The notes: a model not told the origin generated them from the sequence alone. A stretch of DNA of 64,000 bases from Aplectana chamaeleonis (GCA_029168955.1 JAPDOI010001836.1:62001-126000), one strand, 5' to 3'. Numbered from the stretch's first letter, positions 46,701 through 55,831 are shown. A program made the numbers and translations.

Positions 46701-49580
46701 GGAAAGAGTGCGGGACCCAAGTGGGAGTGCGCAATGCGCCATAGAAAGTGTGCGGGACCCAAAAGGGAGTGCGCCGAGCGTCGGGAAAAGTGTGCGGGAC
46801 CCAAGTGGGAGTGCGCAGTACGCCAAAGAAAGTGTGCGGGACTCAAAAGGGAGTGCGCAATACGCCATAGAAAGTGTGCGGGACCCAAGTGGGAGTGCGC
46901 AGTACGCCATAGAAAGTGTGCGGGACCCAAGTGGGAGTGCGCAATACGCCATAGAAAGTGTGCGGGACCCAAGTGGGAGTGCGCAGTACGCCATAGAAAG
47001 TGTGCGGGACCCAAAAGGGAGTGCGCAATACGCCATAGAAAGTGTGCGGGACCCATGGGAGTGCGCAATACGCCATAGAAAGTGTGCGGGACCCAAAGGG
47101 AGTGCGCAATACGCCATAGAAAGTGTGCGGGACCCAAGTGGGAGTGCGCAGTACGCCATAGAAAGTGTGCGGGACTCAAGTGGGAGTGCGCAGTACGCCA
47201 TAGACAGTTTGCGGGACCCAAGTGGGAGTGCGCAATACGCCATAGAAAGTGTACGGGACCCAAGTGGGAGTGCGCAATACGCCATAGAAAGTGTGCGGGA
47301 CCCAAGTGGGAGTGCGCAATACGCCATAGAAAGTGTGCGGGACCCAAGTGGGAGTGCGCAATACGCCATAGAAAGTGTGCGGGACCCAAAAGGGAGTGCG
47401 CCGAGCGTCGGGGAAAGTGTGCGGGACCCAAGTGGGAGTGCGCAATACGCCATAGAAAGTGTGCGGGACCCAAGTGGGAGTGCGCAATACGCCATAGAAA
47501 GAGTGCGGGACCCAAGGGGGAGTGCGCAAAAGGCTATAGAAAGTGGGGGGGACCCAAAGGGAGTGCGCCGAGCCTCGGGGAAAGTGTGCGGGACCCAAGT
47601 GGGAGTGTGCAGTACGCCATAGAAAGTGTGCGGGACCCAAGTGGGAGTGCGCTATACGCCATAGAAAGTGTGCGGGACTCAAGTGGGAGTGCGCAATACG
47701 CCATAGAAAGCGTGCGGGACCCAAGTGAAAGTGCGCAATACGCCATAGAAAGTGTGCGGGACCCAAGTGGGAGTGCGCAATACGCCATAGAATGTGTGCG
47801 GGACCCAAGTGGGAGTGCGCAGTACGCCATAGAAAGTGTGCGGGACCCAAAAGGGAGTGCGCCGAGCGTCGGAGAAAGTGTGCGGGACCCAAGTGGGAGT
47901 GCGCTGTACGCCATAGAAAGTGTGCGGGACCCAAAAGGGAGTGCGCCGAGCGTCGAAGTGTGCGGACCCAAGTGGAGTGCGCAGTACGCCATAGAAAGTG
48001 TGCGGGACTCCATGGGAGGCGCAATACGCCAAAGTGTGTGGACCCATGAGTGCGCGGTACGCCATAGAAAGTGTGCGGGACCCAAGTGGGAGTGCGCAAT
48101 ACGCCATAGAAAGTGTGCGGGACCCAGAGTGGGAGAGTGCGCAATACGCCATAGAAAGTGTGCGGGACCCAAGTGGGAGTGCGCAGTACGCCATAGAAAG
48201 TGTGCGGGACCCAAGTGAAAGTGCGCAGTACGCCATAGAAAGTGTGCGGGACCCAAAAAGGAGTGCGCCGAGCGTCGGGAAAAGTGTGCGGGACCCAAGT
48301 GGGAGTGCGCAATACGCCATAGAAAAAATGCGGGACCCAAGTGGGAGTGCGCAATACGCCATAGAAAGTGTGCGGGACCCAAGTGGGAGTGCGCTATACG
48401 CCATAGAAAGTGTGCGGGACTCAAGTGGGAGTGCGCAATACGCCATAGAAAGTGTGCGGGACCCAAGTGGGAGTGCGCAGTACGCCATAGAAAGTGTGCG
48501 GGACCCAAGTGGAAGTGCGCAGTACGCCATAGAAAGTGTGCGGGACCCAAGTGGGAGTGCGCAATACGCCATAGAAAGTGTGCGGGACCCAAAAGGGAGT
48601 GCGCCGAGCGTAGGGGAAAGTGTGCGGGACCCAAGTGGGAGTGCGCAATACGCCATAGAAAGTGTGCGGGACCCAAAAGGGAGTGCGCCGAGCGTCGGAG
48701 AAGTGTGCGGGACCCATGTGGGAGTGCGCAGTACGCCATAGAAAGTGTGCGGGACCCAAGTGGAGTGCGCAATACGCCATAGAAAGTGTGCGGGACCCAA
48801 AAGGGAGTGCGCCGCGCGTCGGGGAAAGTGTGCGGGACCCAAGTGGGAGTGCGCAGTACGCCAAAGAAAGTGTGCGGGACTCAAGTGGGAGTGCGCAATA
48901 CGCCATAGAAAGTGTGCGGGACTCATGTGGGAGTGCGCAATACGCCATAGAAAGTGTGCGGGACTCAAGTGGGAGTGCGCAATACGCCATAGAAAGTGTG
49001 CGGGACCCAAGTGGGAGTGCGCAGTACGCCATAGAAAGTGTGCGGGACCCAAGTGGAAGTGCGCAGTACGCCATAGAAAGTGTGCGGGACTCAAAAAGGA
49101 GTGCGCCGAGCGTCGGGGAAAGTGTGCGGGACCCAAGTGGGAGTGCGCAGTACGCCAAAGAAAGTGTGCGGGACTCAAGTGGAAGTGCGCAATACGCCAT
49201 AGAAAGTGTGCGGGACCCAAGTGGGAGTGCGCAATACGCCATAGAAAGTGTGCGGGACCCAAAAGGGAGTGCGCCGAGCGTCGGGGAAAGTGTGCGGGAC
49301 CCAAGTGGGAGTGCGCAATACGCCATAGAAAGTGTGCGGGACTCAAGTGGGAGTGCGCAATACGCCATAGAAAGTGTGCGGGACTCAAGTGGGAGTGCGC
49401 AATACGCCATAGAACGTGTGCGGGACCCAAGTGGGAGTGCGCTATACGCCATAGAAAGTGTGCGGGACTCAAGTGGGAGTGCGCAATACGCCATAGAAAG
49501 TGTGCGGGACCCAAGTGGGAGTGCGCAGTACGCCATAGAAAGTGTGCGGGACCCAAAAGGGAGTGCGCTGTACGCCATAG

Positions 49581-50168
49581 AAAACATGCGGGACCCAAGT
49601 GGGAGTGCGCAATACGCCATAGAAAGTGTGCGGGACTCATGTGGGAGTGCGCAATACGCCATAGAAAGTGTGCGGGACTCAAGTGGGAGTGCGCAATACG
49701 CCATAGAAAGTGTGCGGGACCCAAGTGGGAGTGCGCAATACGCCATAGAAAGTGTGCGGGACCCAAGTGGGAGTGCGCAGTACGCCATAGAAAGTGTGCG
49801 GGACCCAAAAGGGAGTGCGCCGAGCGTCGGGGAAAGTGTGCGGGACCCAAGTGGGAGTGCGCAGTACGCCATAGAAAACATGCGGGACCCAAGTGGGAGT
49901 GCGCAATACGCCATAGAAAGTGTGCGGGACTCATGTGGGAGTGCGCAATACGCCATAGAAAGTGTGCGGGACCCAAGTGGGAGTGCGCAGTACGCCATAG
50001 AAAGTGTGCGGGACCCAAGTGGAAGTGCGCAGTACGCCATAGAAAGTGTGCGGGACCCAAAAAGGAGTGCGCCGAGCGTCGGGGAAAGTGTGCGGGACCC
50101 AAGTGGGAGTGCGCAATACGCCATAGAAAGTGTGCGGGACCCAAGTGGGAGTGCGCTATACGCCATAG
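49581..50168. repeat. 294-bp higher-order repeat
   Basis: The rare unit start GAAAACATGCGGGACC occurs at 49,581 and 49,875, exactly 294 bp (7 monomers) apart. Each is followed by a plain unit and then by the rare GACTCATGTGGG unit. Confidence 0.7.
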
Positions 50169-50550
50169 AAAGTGTGCGGGACTCAAGTGGGAGTGCGCAA
50201 TACGCCATAGAAAGTGTGCGGGACCCAAGTGGGAGTGCGCAGTACGCCATAGAAAGTGTGCGGGACCCAAAAGGGAGTGCGCCGAGCGTCGGGGAAAGTG
50301 TGCGGGACCCAAGTGGGAGTGCGCTATACGCCGTAGAAAGTGTGCGGGACCCAAGTGGGAGTGCGCAATACGCCATAGAAAAAATGAGGGACCCGAGTGG
50401 GAGTGCGCAATACGCCATAGAAAGTGTGCGCGACTCAAGTGGGAGTGCGCAATACGCCATAGAAAGTGTGCGGGACCCAAGTGGAAGTGTGCAGTACGCC
50501 ATAGAAAGTGTGCGGGACCCAAAAGGGAGTACGCCGAGCGTCGGGGAAAG

Positions 50551-51030
50551 TGTGCCGGACTCAAGTGGGAGTGCGCAGTACGCCATAGAAAGTGTGCGGG
50601 ACCCAAAAGGGAGTGCGCCGAGCGTCGGGGAAAGTGTGCGGGACCCAAGTGGGAGTGCGCAGTACGCCATAGAAAGTGTGCGGGACCCAAGTGGAAATGC
50701 GCAGTACCCCATAGAAAGTGTGCGGGACCCAAAAGGGAGTACGCCGAGCGTCGGGGAAAGTGTGCCGGACCCAAGTGGGAGTGCGCAGTACGCCATAGAA
50801 AGTGTGCGGGACCCAAAAGGGAGTGCGCCGAGCGTCGGGGAAAGTGTGCGGGACCCAAGTGGGAGTGCGCAGTACGCCATAGAAAGTGTGCGGGACCCAA
50901 GTGGAAGTGCGCAGTACGCCATAGAAAGTGTGCGGGACCCAAAAGGGAGTACGCCGAGCGTCGGGGAAAGTGTGCCGGACCCAAGTGGGAGTGCGCAGTA
51001 CGCCACAGAAAGTGTGCGGGACCCAAAAGG
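50551..51030. repeat. 210-bp higher-order repeat
   Basis: The rare variant GTGCCGGAC recurs at 50,551, 50,761 and 50,971, exactly 210 bp (5 monomers) apart, each time preceded by GGGAGTACGCCGAGCG. Two and a half copies of a five-monomer block lie at the right edge of the array. Confidence 0.85.
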
Positions 51031-51355
51031 AAGTGCGCGGAGCGTCGGGGAAAGTGTGCGGGTCCCAAGTGGGAAAGCGCAGTACGCCATATAAAGTGTG
51101 CGGGACCCGAGTGGGAGAGCGCAATACGCCATAGAAAGTGTGCGGGACCCAAAAGGGAGTGCGCCGAGCGTCGGGGGAAGTGTGCGGGACCCAAGTGGGA
51201 GTGCGCAATACGCCATAGAAAGTATGCGGGACCCAAAAGGGAGTGCACCGAGCGTTGGTGAAAGTGTGCGGGACCCAAGTGGGAGTGCGCAGGACGCCGT
51301 AGAAAGTGTGCGGGACCTGAGTGGGAGTGCGCCGAACGCCGTAGAAAGTATGTGG

Positions 51356-51610
51356 ATCAATCTTATATCGAAACTAGAGTAGGAGGGGGCCACCCAGCAT
51401 TTAATCATAGAAGTGAAAGTTGCCTCTGATATGGGTTCTCCGATGGCGTTATCAGTCATTGTCTATTTAGAAAATCTGTAGAATCCACTCCTGTATAGCC
51501 TTAACATACAACAAAACCAGCATATCTCATCAAACTTATCAAGAACCACCCGCATCGCTTCATTTCTATAAACAAACCAACCGATTTTCCGCCTCTCTTG
51601 CTCTGCCATG
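51356..51610. other. Unique spacer right of the satellite
   Basis: About 250 bp of ordinary sequence between the last monomer and the right flanking module. No gene or repeat was recognised. Confidence 0.5.
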
Positions 51611-51720
51611 ACGATGTCTCTGGAGCATTCATACTTCACTGACGGAGCGGGAGCAGCGGGTGAGTGTGTTTTCATTCATACTCACCTCTTTTGCCGAGCG
51701 GGCCGCTCTGGCAGAGCGAG
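51611..51720. repeat. GC-rich module flanking the satellite, right
   Basis: Its reverse complement (51,714-51,668) reads CAGAGCGGCCCGCTCGG...AGGTGAGTATGAATGAAAAC, matching 25,343-25,388 over ~45 bp. GTCTCTGGAGCATTCATACT at 51,615-51,634 matches the left module directly. A TATAAATA follows at 51,731, of unknown meaning. Confidence 0.65.
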
Positions 51721-51739
51721 AGGTTGGAAGTATAAATAG

Positions 51740-52082
51740 GCCCTAAGCAGCGGAGCGGTTGTTCATAACAAAATACAACAGTGATAAGGAGATTTTGACA
51801 TGATAAGCCCGAAAAGCCATAGTTCGACCGGCTCAAGATGAGGGAGCTAGGCTATACTTTTGAGTTCCATAACAATAAGCCTCGGATTTTCACGTAAAGT
51901 ACGCGTTATGATACCATCCTCTTTTCTTAAAAGCAATGGTCGCGATCAAATATGCTTGGTGTCTTTTTCTCTCTAAACCCTTTCCTGAGTCTCGAGTAGT
52001 AGGACTCATTAGAAAAAATCGCAAAAAAACCACTTTTTTGTGCCATATTTAAAGCCTGAACTTTCTTGTCTTTTGATAGTGG
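51740..52082. other. No recognisable feature
   Basis: Intron sequence between the satellite flank and repeat C. No coding, RNA or repeat signal was recognised. Confidence 0.45.
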
Positions 52083-52089
52083 ACGAGCC

Positions 52090-52472
52090 CACTCCACATC
52101 ATCGGCATCGATGATCTCTAGTATCAAGAAAATCAGCTGGCTTGAAATTGAATTTCAATCAATTAACATTGACTCATCTAGTCAAAAACATTGACTGAAA
52201 AGCTTGCTTTCACTGCTCAAATGTTTTTATTAGGTAAATTTGCATTTATTTCTTTCTCTGAATGTCGATGATTTTTGACTGCTCGGCTTGAGACTGCGAT
52301 CTTTTTGGTCGGCGCTGCACACGTGTGCACAAACTGGCATTTTTGGGCCCTAGAAACTCCAATTCTAGCATGTTTTCACCGCGCTTCCCTACATAGTTTT
52401 TCAGCTGTTTTTGATCTAATCTGATTTTGGTAGTTTTTTCGATAACGTTTTTCATCGTGACCACTGTCTTTA
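52090..52472. repeat. Repeat C, copy 2
   Basis: About 380 bp similar to 18,945-19,330 in the same orientation, ending TTTTTCATCGTGACCACTG + TCTTTAA. The two copies lie on opposite sides of the satellite within the same intron. Confidence 0.7.
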
Positions 52473-52686
52473 AGTCGTCTTCTTCGCGTTTTTGGTCTCG
52501 ATAATGGGTAAGACCATCCTTTAGAATCTTCGAAATGGCCCGTCTCGTGAAGCTAAGCTGTCTTGAAGGAACGGATCGTTATAGAGGCATTTTGGAACTT
52601 CAAATATAGATTTTCGATCACTACGTGGCAAATCTCTACTCCCGAAAGAAGTGCAAGTCCTGCAAAATACAACCAGAAGATTAACT

Positions 52687-53036
52687 AGCGCAAAGGCAGT
52701 GTTCACGATAATAGCAGCCCTCGAATTTCTACCGAAAATCTAGTGTACCGATATCAATTGCAACAATAATGGCGAAAGAACGGCTGAAAACGAGCAATAT
52801 GTAGCTCTAAAAGGCCCTCGATCCTGCATGCGCAACGCACTACCCGCCCATTTTCTTGTTGGCCGTTGAGGGAGTGTGCTGCGAGGGCTTAGCACGACCA
52901 AGTTTGAGGGTCGTATAGGGCTATATAAAACTCTTTTTTAGTCGTTTTTCTACAATATTGTTGCAATGGACCCCGGCACATTCGATTCCCAGTGAAAACA
53001 CGGAGACCGTTTTTATCGCGAACCCTGCCTTCAACA
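52687..53036. mobile_element. MITE-B copy 4 (short)
   Basis: Left end AAAGGCAGTGTTCACGATAA, right end TTATCGCGAACCCTGCCTTC; ~350 bp, with a different interior from copies 2 and 5. Lies 0.55 kb from the LRP exon 4 donor. Confidence 0.65.
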
Positions 53037-53583
53037 AGAGAGAAAAAGAAGTAGATTGTGATAATTGAGTCCTGAAGCATATTTCGATATAGCGGCATTA
53101 TGCCCCAAAATGACCTACAAATACTAGAAGAAATTGATAGCCCCAAGGGAGGGAGATACGTGGGAAAAAATCTTGTGAACAGATTCTTAGTAGATTGTAC
53201 ACAAAAATGTAATTTATAATCTACGTGATCACAAGGCCTGTGCAAAACCGAACTTCTCCTACGCTACGCGGCTGGAGCGAAAGAAACCATTCAAAAACAA
53301 CGAGCGAAAACTCAGAGCCAACATAAGTATTGCATATGTATATATAATTCGTTTCATTTCTGTTTTTGGGTCTGTGCTTGTCTGAACTAAAAGAGACTAG
53401 CTGAAGAGACTTGTGCACTGAAAATACCGACCCACAAGGTTATTCAAGGTTTATGTAAGGTCAGCATCAGCCAGCAGATCAAAAATCCAAGCGCTGACTT
53501 AGCAAATGAGCTTTCAAAAAAAGCGGCTCATCTTGATGGTTGAATTGAAAACACCCTAAAAAAATGGATGGCCTACGGCTCAC
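53037..53583. other. Start of the large LRP intron, nothing else seen
   Basis: Sequence immediately downstream (minus strand) of the exon 4 donor. No gene or repeat was recognised. Confidence 0.5.
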
Positions 53584-53749
53584 TTTGCATCCGTTCCACC
53601 ACACTCGATATGATTCGCGTCACAGTTGCTAGTACAGTTCTTTCCATTGCTGTGTAGTTCGTAGCCCTCTCCACAACCACACTTAGCCGTCCGATTCAGC
53701 CCAAGAAGGCAGAGTTGGCTGCATTGGAGTGTATCACATAGTGAAGGGA
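53584..53749 (-). CDS. LRP-like receptor, exon 4 (EGF + first half of LDLa)
   Basis: Acceptor GTTTCTTCCAG, donor AAA|GTGAGC. 166 nt = 2 + 54 codons + 2. It encodes a class B EGF module (CDTLQCSQLCLLG...KCGCGEGYELHSNGKNC) as found after YWTD propellers, then CDANHIECGGTDA: cysteines 1 and 2 of an LDLa module. The remaining four cysteines are on exon 5, across the 36.3-kb intron. The two bases it receives from exon 3's phase make a Phe codon. Confidence 0.88.
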
Positions 53750-54074
53750 CTGGAAGAAACTTGTTAGCTTCGTTCCCACTCTGTGTCGAGAAACGATTCA
53801 AGCAATCTATCACGCTGTTTCTAAAATTCGTGCTCTCGATTCCACACCTCGCTAAAACGCTCTGGAGCAATTGACCGTGTCATGGAGGCTTCACTTCAGC
53901 ACTGCACAGCCGGATAACCGCGCAATATCCAGGTGTTCTCGAACTACGTTTGTAGAGTCAAAAATTGTATCAAAAAGCAGCAAACCCATTGGTTTTTTCA
54001 AAGATAGCCCATTCCCACGTTTTCCACACCTAGGATTCTCTGTAAACGTTTAACATAAGTTGGTAGTGACCCAC

Positions 54075-54184
54075 AATGCTGTTGTAGAGATGGATGGAAG
54101 ACTTTGAGACCATAAGGCAACAGAGCGGTCTGTGCAACAACCGTCACATTATCACCGGTTAATTTATCCGCTCGTAGCAGGCCT
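54075..54184 (-). CDS. LRP-like receptor, exon 3 (propeller exit)
   Basis: 110 nt, starting after TTCTATTCAG. It completes the Arg of DWTYR, then [20 protein letters not shown] and [15 protein letters not shown], the standard end of an LDLR/LRP YWTD propeller leading to the EGF module. Donor CATT|GTGGGT at 54,074 is weak but phase-correct. The intron to exon 4 is 325 nt. Confidence 0.85.
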
Positions 54185-54240
54185 CTGAATAGAACACATT
54201 CGAAGGACATTCGTGGAAGTTCCATAAGCTTTCTGTGAAC

Positions 54241-54360
54241 CTGTATGTCCAATCACTCCAGTACAGTGTGTCATCTGCAACAGTGAGTGCAAAAACATGA
54301 GGTACAGTGCCAGAATCGGCAATGATTGTGCGCCTTCCTGATCCATCCAGTCCAGCTACC
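54241..54360 (-). CDS. LRP-like receptor, exon 2 (YWTD repeat)
   Basis: 120 nt between CTTCGGTTTCAG and ATACAG|GTTCAC. It encodes [17 protein letters not shown] and [16 protein letters not shown], a canonical LDLR class B (YWTD) blade. Introns: 58 nt upstream (54,418-54,361), 56 nt downstream (54,240-54,185). Confidence 0.88.
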
Positions 54361-54418
54361 CTGAAACCGAAGCCATTTTCAACCATTTATAGTTATCGGA
54401 TCACAAAAAAAAACCGAC

Positions 54419-54589
54419 TCTATGACGTCATTGTAAGCGTCAGCCCAGTAGATTTTATCCGCGTAGGTATCAACAGTGACTGCGTTTGGCCAAGTGATCC
54501 TTTCCGTAATTATCTTCTTGAATGATGAACCATCCATGGAAGCGGCCGCGATGAACGCAGTTGAAGACCAATCCGTCACGAACATTAGC
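54419..54589 (-). CDS. LRP-like receptor, exon 1 in window (YWTD repeats)
   Basis: 171 nt. It encodes LMFVTDWSSTAFIAAASMDG, then TWPNAVTVDTYADKIYWADA: one and a half YWTD blades. The donor GA|GTCGGT leaves two bases that join exon 2 in frame (…NDVIE VAGLDG). The proposed acceptor AATTTAAG at 54,590 is non-canonical, so the start is less certain. Earlier exons of this large receptor must lie beyond 54,600, past the MITE and LINE, or outside the window. Confidence 0.83.
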
Positions 54590-54677
54590 CTTAAATTTTA
54601 CTTAGTAGCTTACCACGTAGTAGACGATATTCAAATAAGGCGTATAACTTCTACAAACTCGTAAAATGCTTCCACCC

Positions 54678-55100
54678 TTTACAGGCACTCTTCACAATGA
54701 TTTTTGATTCCGAATCCCCCACTCAAAACAATCCACTGCCTACCAAGTGCTAGCAAAATCACGAAGGAATGACAAAACCGCACTAAAACGCCTAATTTCA
54801 GTGAAGGAACTTTCTGGCCTGGACTAGTTATCCGGATAAACGAGTTCACGGCGGTCGCGAGCGGTGAATTTTGGGGTCAAACAAAGATGGAAGAAAATAT
54901 TATGCAAAACAGTCTTGGGAATGATCCAAAAGGACGAACGAAGTTAAATCAATGTCAAACCTCGGACCAAGTGTTTCACCTCGTACACAGCTTACTGAGA
55001 TAGTGATTGCCCTACACAAATAGTACGCTCAAAATGGAAGGAACAGATTGGCCCGACATTCCCTAGCCTGAACGAGCATTTGGCCAGATCAGTGCCTTTA
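54678..55100. mobile_element. MITE-B copy 5
   Basis: Starts TTTACAGGCACTCTTCACAA and ends CAGTGCCTTTAGA. Its first ~170 bp match MITE-B copy 2 (CCACTCAAAACAATCC, ACCAAGTGCTAGCAAAATCA, CTGGCCTGGACTAGTTATCC). The left end is more diverged. Located 90 bp upstream of LRP exon 1. Confidence 0.7.
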
Positions 55101-55383
55101 GACAGAAAGTTCGACAGCACTCCCATGAATATCCAGGCTCTCAGGGAAATCCGTGGACTCTCTCAGACTCTGCGGCGCTGGACAATAGAGTCCGTTTTTG
55201 ACTTGGGGGAGCAACAGCAGAGGCCTCCCCCGCGAGGGGCTTCAGGGGAGGCTCCTGCTCTCTTTCGACGCTTGCCCCTTCCCGAGAGGAAGAGACGGAA
55301 AAGATGGGAAGAAGTCGTAGAAGGTAGTTTACGACAATAGAGGCCAGAGAAGGCATAGTAGGCCGAATGCACGCATCGTCATT

Positions 55384-55453
55384 CACGTCAATTTTTGTAC
55401 CGATTTGACGTGATTTCTCCTGTGATCCATCACGTGCTCAACCGTTATAAAAG
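55384..55453 (+). promoter_or_regulatory. Promoter-like cluster: CRE half-sites, E-box, TATA
   Basis: An inverted pair of CRE-type half-sites (TTCACGTCAAT at 55,382 and ATTTGACGTGAT at 55,404), an E-box CACGTG (55,431-55,436) and TATAAAAG (55,446-55,453) lie in ~70 bp. Spacing resembles an RNA polymerase II core promoter firing rightward, toward the LINE-like element. Activity is inferred only. Confidence 0.4.
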
Positions 55454-55576
55454 GCGCCTCACCTCATAGAGAGCCGCATTCGGCCCAACAGACGGGTATA
55501 ACGGACGGGGACATTGAGTCCTTGTCAGAAAGGGATATTTTTGAAGGAGAGCGGCGACGCTTTCCGGGTTGGAGGG

Positions 55577-55694
55577 TGACGTCACTGCTCCGGGGCAGTG
55601 ACGTTACTGCTCCGGGGCCCTGACGTCACTGCTGCGGGGCAGTGACGTCACTGCTCCGGGGCCCTGACGTCACTGCTCCGAGGCAGTGACGCGG
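55577..55694 (+). repeat. 22-bp tandem array of CRE-like sites
   Basis: Five units plus a partial sixth at exact 22-bp spacing (55,577, 55,599, 55,621, 55,643, 55,665, 55,687). Four contain the full palindrome TGACGTCA, one has TGACGTTA and the last TGACGCGG, separated by CTGCTCCGGGGC-type linkers. TGACGTCA is the CREB/ATF consensus. It lies in what would be the 5' UTR/promoter of the LINE. Confidence 0.85.
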
Positions 55695-55791
55695 GGAGGG
55701 GGCTTCAGGACAATGACTGGAGGCAGTGACAGGGGGCTTTAGGGCAGTGATGGCAGGGCTCCGATCAATCAAATTGTCACTTCGGCGGTAG

Positions 55792-55831
55792 CCCCCCCCC
55801 CCCGGTTTGGGGGGGGGGGGGGGGGGGGGGG
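55792..55831. repeat. C12 - GGTTT - G23 tract
   Basis: Twelve C (55,792-55,803), five bases, then 23 consecutive G (55,809-55,831). This can form a C:G hairpin or a G-quadruplex/i-motif. The homopolymer length should be regarded as approximate in any assembly. Confidence 0.8.

Larger units (their letters stand above)
41380..51260. repeat. Satellite zone rich in class B monomers
   Basis: Class A and B units alternate frequently, often A-B-A-B (for example 42,120-42,270, 45,070-45,270, 50,590-51,160). The class B end here is mostly CCGAGCGTCGGGG, with CCGAGCGTAGGGG and CCGAGCGTCGGAG variants. Confidence 0.75.
25529..51354. repeat. 25.8-kb satellite of a 42-bp monomer (~615 copies)
   Basis: Head-to-tail monomers of 42 bp. 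Class A reads GTGTGCGGGACCCAAGTGGG + AGTGCGCAATACGCCATAG + AAA; class B keeps the first half (usually ...CCCAAAAGGG) but ends AGTGCGCCGAGCGTCGGGG + AAA. Common sub-variants: CAGTACGCC, CTATACGCC, GACTCAAG, GTGAAAG, AACCCAAGTGGAAG, CCCAATTGGG, and a GAAAAAATGCG start. GC is ~57% in the consensus. Since 42 is a multiple of 3, a 14-residue repeat (for example SVRDPSGSAQYAIE on plus) appears in five of six frames; only one plus frame is regularly stopped by the TAG in CCATAG. The edges are abrupt: the first unit is partial and diverged (25,529), and the last units decay at 51,340-51,354. No spacers, no other gene. Confidence 0.95.
17309..53583 (-). other. 36,275-nt intron of the LRP-like gene
   Basis: The donor AAA|GTGAGC at 53,583 and acceptor TTTCAG at 17,309 are both good matches to the nematode consensus. 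Exon 4 ends with two bases of a codon and exon 5 begins with one, and the joined product restores a six-cysteine LDLa module. The intron contains a repeat split by insertions (18.2-24.8 kb), an RTE LINE, five MITE-type elements and the 25.8-kb satellite. 17,309-18,244 holds nothing recognised apart from AT-rich sequence. Confidence 0.82.

Noticed and set aside
25529..51354. Giant open frames on both strands, up to about 1,858 codons, looking like repetitive proteins
   Set aside because: They arise because the 42-bp monomer is divisible by three and lacks stops in five frames. They overlap each other on both strands, start nowhere in particular and change frame at each indel.
25529..51354. CRISPR-like direct repeats
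   Set aside because: The units are contiguous with no unique spacers, and the context is a eukaryotic intron.
51715..51745. TATAAATA as promoter of a host gene
   Set aside because: It lies inside the LRP intron in satellite-flanking repeat sequence, with no gene following.
52897..52912. CCAAGTTTGAG, resembling the 3' end of nematode SL1
   Set aside because: Only 11 bases match; the rest of the leader and the following donor are missing. It lies in MITE-B copy 4.
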